From Bradyrhizobium sp. WD16 (GTDB lineage: Bacteria; Pseudomonadota; Alphaproteobacteria; Rhizobiales; Xanthobacteraceae): a DNA stretch of 64,000 nucleotides. The stretch is taken from the NCBI RefSeq assembly GCF_024181725.1, contig NZ_CP028908.1:5011501-5075500 (forward strand). Reading direction: 5' to 3'. Within the stretch, counting starts at the first letter, position 1. The number at the start of each line of letters is the position of its first letter. Below the pieces are notes generated by a model that saw only the letters and a list, made by a program, of their open reading frames with translations, ran no database searches and was not told the DNA's origin. The position numbers were made by a program, and so were the translations under genes. Shown one piece after another: positions 59,982 to 64,000 of the stretch.

Positions 59982-61481
59982 TTATTTTGGCGAGGCGGGA
60001 TCGTTTGGGCTCTCGGCCTCTCCAGAAGCATGCGCGTCCGCAGCCTGAGCGTTCGGCTGCTCTTCTGCGCGCAGCATACTTTTATCGAGCAGACCCGCTT
60101 GCACGAAATGACTTTTGATCGGACCCGAGAGGAAACTGTCGAAAGCCCACCGCTTCAAAATCCATCCGTCGATGCCTACCTCGTGCAATAACAGGGCGTG
60201 GTAGAGGACCGAGAGTGCATCGCTTTTGGTGTTGGCGTCGTTCAGAAACTCGGAATAGCTGGCGTCGTGCCGCTCGCCACCGAAATGCGAAATGTCATTA
60301 CGCAATTTTGCACATGCGTGGCAGAATATCCGCAACTTTTCCTCATCGAGGCCCAACGGCAACGCCTTAAACATCTCGAATAGACGTTGTTCGAGCGATG
60401 GTTCGTGCGCGTGTTCAAGGCGTTTCGCCAGCCATCGCTTATCTTTTGCAATATCGATTTTGTCGAGAATCCGGCTGACCTTCGCGGCGATGGAGTCCGA
60501 GCTGCCGCCCTTCTTGCGGTGAAAAGCTTCAAGGCCCCAGATCAGGTTGACGAAGCGGTGCTCGATGTACATAGCCATGCCGCGCCGCAGGCCGAGATAA
60601 AGATAGAATCCCGGACCGAACTCGTCCCGCATCGCTTTCCAGCGCGACCAGATCGCGCCGAACGCATTGCGAAGCTCCGGAAAGGCGGTGACGGTGTTGT
60701 AGTGCGAGGGAGCCTCGACCGGCTCCTTGCTCTTCATCCGCTGAAAATACCATCGGCATCGCGAGCCATCCGGGAGGTCCATAAAAGGCCAGCCCAGCTC
60801 GTAATCGGAGCCGGTCAGCAGCTTGAGAAGATCTTCGAACATCCGGAACTGAAGAGCGAGATCGTTCAGGGTGTTTGGCGTGTTAAGGTTCAGCCTCGCG
60901 TAGACCACCTGTTTGAGCGAATAGGCGTGCGTTCCAAGCATCCCGGCTGCATCGACCTCGATGTCGAAGATCAGCGTCAGGGTCCCATCACCATCCGGGT
61001 AACTGATGTCGTCGCGCGCTTTATACTTCAGAGTGATCGTATCGGGCGTGTCCTCGACCTCGATCACCCCGAGCCGGAGCCAGTCCTCGAAGCCCGTCAG
61101 CGGTATGGTCAGCGTGGCAAACAGCGGTGCGGCCGTGCCCGTTATGAAGACGCTGCGGCCGATCAGACAATGAGCGGCGCTGAACTTTTCGTAGGAGATG
61201 CCGTTGGTGCTGAATCGTCCGCCGTTCCTGTTCAGATCGCACAATAGAACACGTTCGCCACTGCCTTTGAGCAGGCCCTGAATGCAGCGCGTGACAGGCT
61301 CGCGGGACATCGGAGCCATCGGATCGTGCGGATTCGGCAGGTAGCCATCGAGTTCGAGGACGGCGCGCCCATTCTCTTCAACACGCAGCAGCCCGGCGAC
61401 GTGCGCGTCAGGGGCGAGCAGGCCTTCGGCGACAGCCTCATCATGCCACCAGAACACGCCGCGTTCTTCAAAGACGCTCAT
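59982..61481 (-). CDS. ApeA-like HEPN-domain anti-phage protein
   Basis: 499 residues. N-terminal about 190 residues are a beta-rich ApeA-NTD1-like domain (GVFWWHDEAVAEGLLAPDAHVAGLLRVEENGRAVLELDGY, ERVLLCDLNRNGGRFSTNG). C-terminal HEPN domain with EHRFVNLIWGLEAFHR and the catalytic R394-X4-H399 in CAKLRNDISHFGGE. ApeA is a known stand-alone abortive-infection factor with RNase activity. Twenty bases downstream of the protease gene, same strand. In known systems it works alone, so the pairing here is worth attention. Confidence 0.8.
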   Translation of the reverse strand: MSVFEERGVFWWHDEAVAEGLLAPDAHVAGLLRVEENGRAVLELDGYLPNPHDPMAPMSREPVTRCIQGLLKGSGERVLLCDLNRNGGRFSTNGISYEKFSAAHCLIGRSVFITGTAAPLFATLTIPLTGFEDWLRLGVIEVEDTPDTITLKYKARDDISYPDGDGTLTLIFDIEVDAAGMLGTHAYSLKQVVYARLNLNTPNTLNDLALQFRMFEDLLKLLTGSDYELGWPFMDLPDGSRCRWYFQRMKSKEPVEAPSHYNTVTAFPELRNAFGAIWSRWKAMRDEFGPGFYLYLGLRRGMAMYIEHRFVNLIWGLEAFHRKKGGSSDSIAAKVSRILDKIDIAKDKRWLAKRLEHAHEPSLEQRLFEMFKALPLGLDEEKLRIFCHACAKLRNDISHFGGERHDASYSEFLNDANTKSDALSVLYHALLLHEVGIDGWILKRWAFDSFLSGPIKSHFVQAGLLDKSMLRAEEQPNAQAADAHASGEAESPNDPASPK

Positions 61482-61501
61482 CGCTATTCCGCCTATAAAT
61501 C

Positions 61502-62380
61502 TCAGGGCTCAACATGATCGTGGCCGCCCAACGCATGCCACTGCGCGGTATCGAGCTGGCCGTCCGGCTTGAGGAAATGGGCTCGGCGTGCTCGGAGGAT
61601 TTCGAGCCCCTCTATCGCCTCGCCCGGATCATCCGAGGTACAAGGCCCCTCATAAACGACCCCAGCCAAAGACCATGAGCGGAGCGTGCCTTGGACGACG
61701 GTCAGCATGATGCCGCCGCTGATCCCGCCGAAGTCGAAGTTCGGCGGCGGAGCGCCGTGGACCGGATCAGGCAACCAGCAGGAACGCTCAAAAAGACTGA
61801 CCACGTCCCGGTCATTCACGCCGCTGGCGACACCCGAACCACGCACCAGTCCGAAGCAGACGCCTTGCGAACCTATCGGCTGTGTTCCCGCCTGGGGATA
61901 GCCTGCGTAGTAGATCCCGCAATTCTCCGCAGGCGGCTTCGGGGGCCAATGGCGTTGATACCCTGTCAGCACGGTCTTTCCCAGCGCCGCCACCTCTTGC
62001 TCCGACATGCGAAAGGTTGCGATATCGATTGCGGAATGGGCGGCGATTACCCGCTCGGCCCAATCGACCACGAGGGGATTACCATTGGTGGCGAGGCACA
62101 AGGGACCGGCGCCTTCCCGGCGTGCGCGCATCCAACCGTGCACCACGTGACAGGCCGTCACGCCGAAGACGCCCTGGCCGGCGTTCAGAAAGAATGCCGT
62201 GCCGTTTCGCGCGATCGGACTGCCGTCGGGCAAACGTCCGACCACCCAGTAGAGCGGCGCGCAGAATGAACCAGCGAGTTTCAGTTCCGCTTCGCCGAGG
62301 CCGTTCCGCATGATGGCGATCGCCTCCTCTCTGGAAAGTTGAGGCGATATGTCATCTGCTTCTTCGGTGATGGCCGACAT
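61502..62380 (-). CDS. Trypsin-like serine protease
   Basis: 292 residues, no signal peptide, so probably cytoplasmic. Triad: His78 in VFGVTACHVVHG, Asp119 in AHSAIDIATF and Ser221 in FGGISGGIM (GxSGG). Between them a run IYYAGYPQAGTQPIGSQGVC. Cytosolic trypsin-like proteases are used as effectors in Avs- and some Argonaute- or cyclic-nucleotide-linked defence. It sits between the Argonaute gene (85-base gap) and the ApeA-like gene (20-base gap). Confidence 0.82.
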   Translation of the reverse strand: MSAITEEADDISPQLSREEAIAIMRNGLGEAELKLAGSFCAPLYWVVGRLPDGSPIARNGTAFFLNAGQGVFGVTACHVVHGWMRARREGAGPLCLATNGNPLVVDWAERVIAAHSAIDIATFRMSEQEVAALGKTVLTGYQRHWPPKPPAENCGIYYAGYPQAGTQPIGSQGVCFGLVRGSGVASGVNDRDVVSLFERSCWLPDPVHGAPPPNFDFGGISGGIMLTVVQGTLRSWSLAGVVYEGPCTSDDPGEAIEGLEILRARRAHFLKPDGQLDTAQWHALGGHDHVEP

Positions 62381-62465
62381 GATGATGTTGAGCTAGAGGA
62401 ACGGACGCGGTGCATCGGCGCCGTCGCGAGCCGGCCGCAGCCAATCGTCGAGATGTTGGTCCAGC

Positions 62466-63968
62466 TTAGGTATGAAAACGAAATGACGGATTTGGCATGA
62501 CGTTATCAGACAATTCCGTCATGATCTCCCCGACCTTCTTTGCGAATAGTAGGGTGACAGGCAGACGCGTGATGCCGTCGCTCGAATTCCAGTTCATTTT
62601 CGACAGCGTCAGGATTTCCCTTGATCTTGCCTCGATGTCGGTCGGCCCCGCCGATCCGATCTGAATTGGCGCGGGGATGTGCGCCCCAGGAAACTCATCC
62701 CACCACGGTACATAACCGCTGGTGAAAAGATATGAATCGCCTTCGATCTGACAAAGTGTCCCCCGCCAAGGTTCTTCCGATCCCTTCCTGACCAACCTGA
62801 ACGGCGTCTGTCTCAGCCAGATGAGATCGCAACTTGGGACAATGCCTTTCGTGCCTTCCCGGAATCCCTCCTCCTCCTCCGGCTGGTACATCGAAGTCTT
62901 GTGAACCACCACGCGCTTTGGCTTCACGCCAGTGCGCTTCTCGTAGCCATGCAGGATGTCCCGCATCATCGCGAACGCTTGGGACTTGTTCAGGTAGGGC
63001 TGACGATCTCGGCGTTGCTCGTGATCGATATGAGCCCCCTTTAGACAAAATGGCTCGTGATCTGAGGAGAAAGCCTGGGCTACACTCGCGTAGACGAGAT
63101 GCCCACCTCGCTTCTTGAGATGATGGAAGGATACGCCGATGAAACACATCCCCTCGGGTAGGTCGGCCGGCCGCCAAGGAAGCCCGCCGGCTTTGTAATA
63201 GAGCGCCGTCGTGAAATTCCAGGCCCGTGTCGCCTGGCTGTGCCCGGAATCCTCCGCCCGATCGATCGTTTCACGCCGCAAGACCTGGATCGGAACCGCG
63301 TTCTCGTATTTGTGGACTTTCGCCTTGAGCGCCCGATAGAAAGTCCGGAACAGCAGATCCTCCGCTGTTGTACGGAGCGCTTCGGCTTCGGCGAGATCCT
63401 CCTCCGAGGGCGCGAACAGATCGCCTTGAGCGCTCTCCTCTTCGCGCTTCAATATCTCAAGGGCTCTCCGTTCCTTGCCGGAAAGCTCGGGGTTCTGCAC
63501 GCGTAGATCCCCGAGCGCATCCGCAATGCACACCACGATGCAATCCGGACGCAGGTCACCGAACATGCTGCTGATCGGTCCCTCGAACAGCTCTACGAGA
63601 GCATCAAAGTCCTCGCCGCTGATGCGTTCCCTGAACAGTCGGCTAAATTGCGCCTTGTCAATCGTCCGGACGAAAGTCTGGTCGACCTCGAATTTTGCGC
63701 CAAGGGCCTTTTCCGCGCCGGGCCAATCCCGAAATCGACGCGCGTTGCGTTCGCGCGCGGGTTTGAAGCCGTCCATGGCGGCGATCCAAGCACGAGCTGC
63801 GGCGACTTCTTCGGCGAGCCCCACCAAGCCTACGCGGATCGTCCGAAGGCCTCGATGATCGGCTGGACCTCCAGCCGACAGCGCGCGCCGCGGATCGAAG
63901 TCTCGCCGGCCGTTGCTGAACTGCAGCTCCGGCTCAGGCAGACATTTTATCGTTATCGCTGTCACCAT
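62466..63968 (-). CDS. Short prokaryotic Argonaute (MID-PIWI)
   Basis: 500 residues with the short-pAgo opening ELQFSNGRRDFDPRRALSAGGP, a MID domain (to about 240, with the nucleic-acid 5'-end area KVHKYENAVPIQVLRRETI) and PIWI domain from ATRAWNFTTALYYKAGGLPWRP onward. The PIWI position that is Asp in slicing Argonautes is Ser280 (CFIGVSF), so slicer activity is not expected, as in other short pAgos. These need an APAZ-containing effector gene, normally next door; the upstream edge of the window cuts there. Guides and target are unknown. Confidence 0.87.
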   Translation of the reverse strand: MVTAITIKCLPEPELQFSNGRRDFDPRRALSAGGPADHRGLRTIRVGLVGLAEEVAAARAWIAAMDGFKPARERNARRFRDWPGAEKALGAKFEVDQTFVRTIDKAQFSRLFRERISGEDFDALVELFEGPISSMFGDLRPDCIVVCIADALGDLRVQNPELSGKERRALEILKREEESAQGDLFAPSEEDLAEAEALRTTAEDLLFRTFYRALKAKVHKYENAVPIQVLRRETIDRAEDSGHSQATRAWNFTTALYYKAGGLPWRPADLPEGMCFIGVSFHHLKKRGGHLVYASVAQAFSSDHEPFCLKGAHIDHEQRRDRQPYLNKSQAFAMMRDILHGYEKRTGVKPKRVVVHKTSMYQPEEEEGFREGTKGIVPSCDLIWLRQTPFRLVRKGSEEPWRGTLCQIEGDSYLFTSGYVPWWDEFPGAHIPAPIQIGSAGPTDIEARSREILTLSKMNWNSSDGITRLPVTLLFAKKVGEIMTELSDNVMPNPSFRFHT

Positions 63969-64000
63969 CGATCAATCCTTCTTCGGGAACGTCCAGGGAC
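63969..64000 (-). CDS. Possible 3' end of an upstream partner gene (partial)
   Basis: Only 32 bases remain. Read on the minus strand, one frame gives PWTFPKKD-stop four bases before the Argonaute start, another SLDVPEEGLIDGD continuing into it. Both would fit an upstream gene ending or overlapping at the Argonaute start, as for APAZ partners. Identity cannot be told; the GAAGAAGGA there is also the Argonaute ribosome site. Confidence 0.3.

Noticed and set aside
62466-63968. Slicing-competent Argonaute
   Set aside because: The first catalytic position of PIWI is Ser280 and the protein is of the short type.

Overview
The window is GC-rich and densely coded, from an alphaproteobacterium. The best fit is Hyphomicrobiales, near Rhodopseudomonas, Rhodoplanes or Bradyrhizobium relatives. 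The reasons are the codon use, a CcoG-type cytochrome oxidase assembly gene, an ECF41-type sigma factor next to a carboxymuconolactone decarboxylase, and typical small secreted families of that order. The placement comes from recall of gene families, not from a search. I saw no rRNA, tRNA or CRISPR array.

Layout. 0.3-1.9 kb: tannase-family esterase. 2.0-3.0 kb: IS630-type element with a -1 frameshift. 3.4-5.4 kb: polysaccharide deacetylase and acetyltransferase. 5.7-9.0 kb: NarL/NarX-type two-component pair divergent from two small exported proteins. 9.1-11.6 kb: flavin-type oxidase, phosphoglycerate dehydrogenase and a lipase-like hydrolase. 11.8-27.2 kb: a peptide-natural-product region. 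It holds a minimal graspetide-like pair (small precursor plus MvdD-like ATP-grasp ligase), an erythromycin-esterase-like hydrolase, an R2K-type ATP-grasp protein, a candidate lanthipeptide precursor, a class II lanthipeptide synthetase with a three-Cys (ProcM-like) zinc site, an NHLP-leader-like small protein, two glycosyltransferases, a GT61-like protein, a deacetylase, an ABC exporter and a CmcJ-like oxygenase. 27.3-31.9 kb: PepSY proteins, a VIT1-like carrier and a PhoPQ-like two-component system. 32-35.5 kb: broken MarR gene, AhpD-like protein, ECF41 sigma factor, ccoG. 35.8-47 kb: a LysR-controlled catabolic segment made of two plus-strand operons that share an upstream palindrome, flanked by 3'-end fragments of an acyl-CoA dehydrogenase gene and an enoyl-CoA hydratase gene. 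47.5-55.2 kb: thiolase, MFS exporter, CreA, L,D-transpeptidase and a large membrane protein. 55.4-56.9 kb: IS256-type element. 56.9-64 kb: a defence island with a frameshifted HEPN gene, a DUF6036 nucleotidyltransferase toxin-antitoxin-like pair, an XRE fusion regulator, an ApeA-like HEPN protein, a trypsin-like protease and a short prokaryotic Argonaute at the right edge.

Two things stand out. First, the minus-strand set short Argonaute, trypsin-like protease and ApeA-like HEPN protein looks like one transcription unit and could be a composite anti-invader system not yet described as such. Second, four families of about 75-79 bp palindromes (called A, B, C and D here) bounded by CTAG occur as solitary, tandem and chimeric copies at nine places. 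They mostly fill gaps between convergent genes and supply the stop codon of three genes. Their CTAG ends fit the known CTAG target preference of IS630-type transposases, and the IS630-type element in the window shares a CTAG with one of the arrays.
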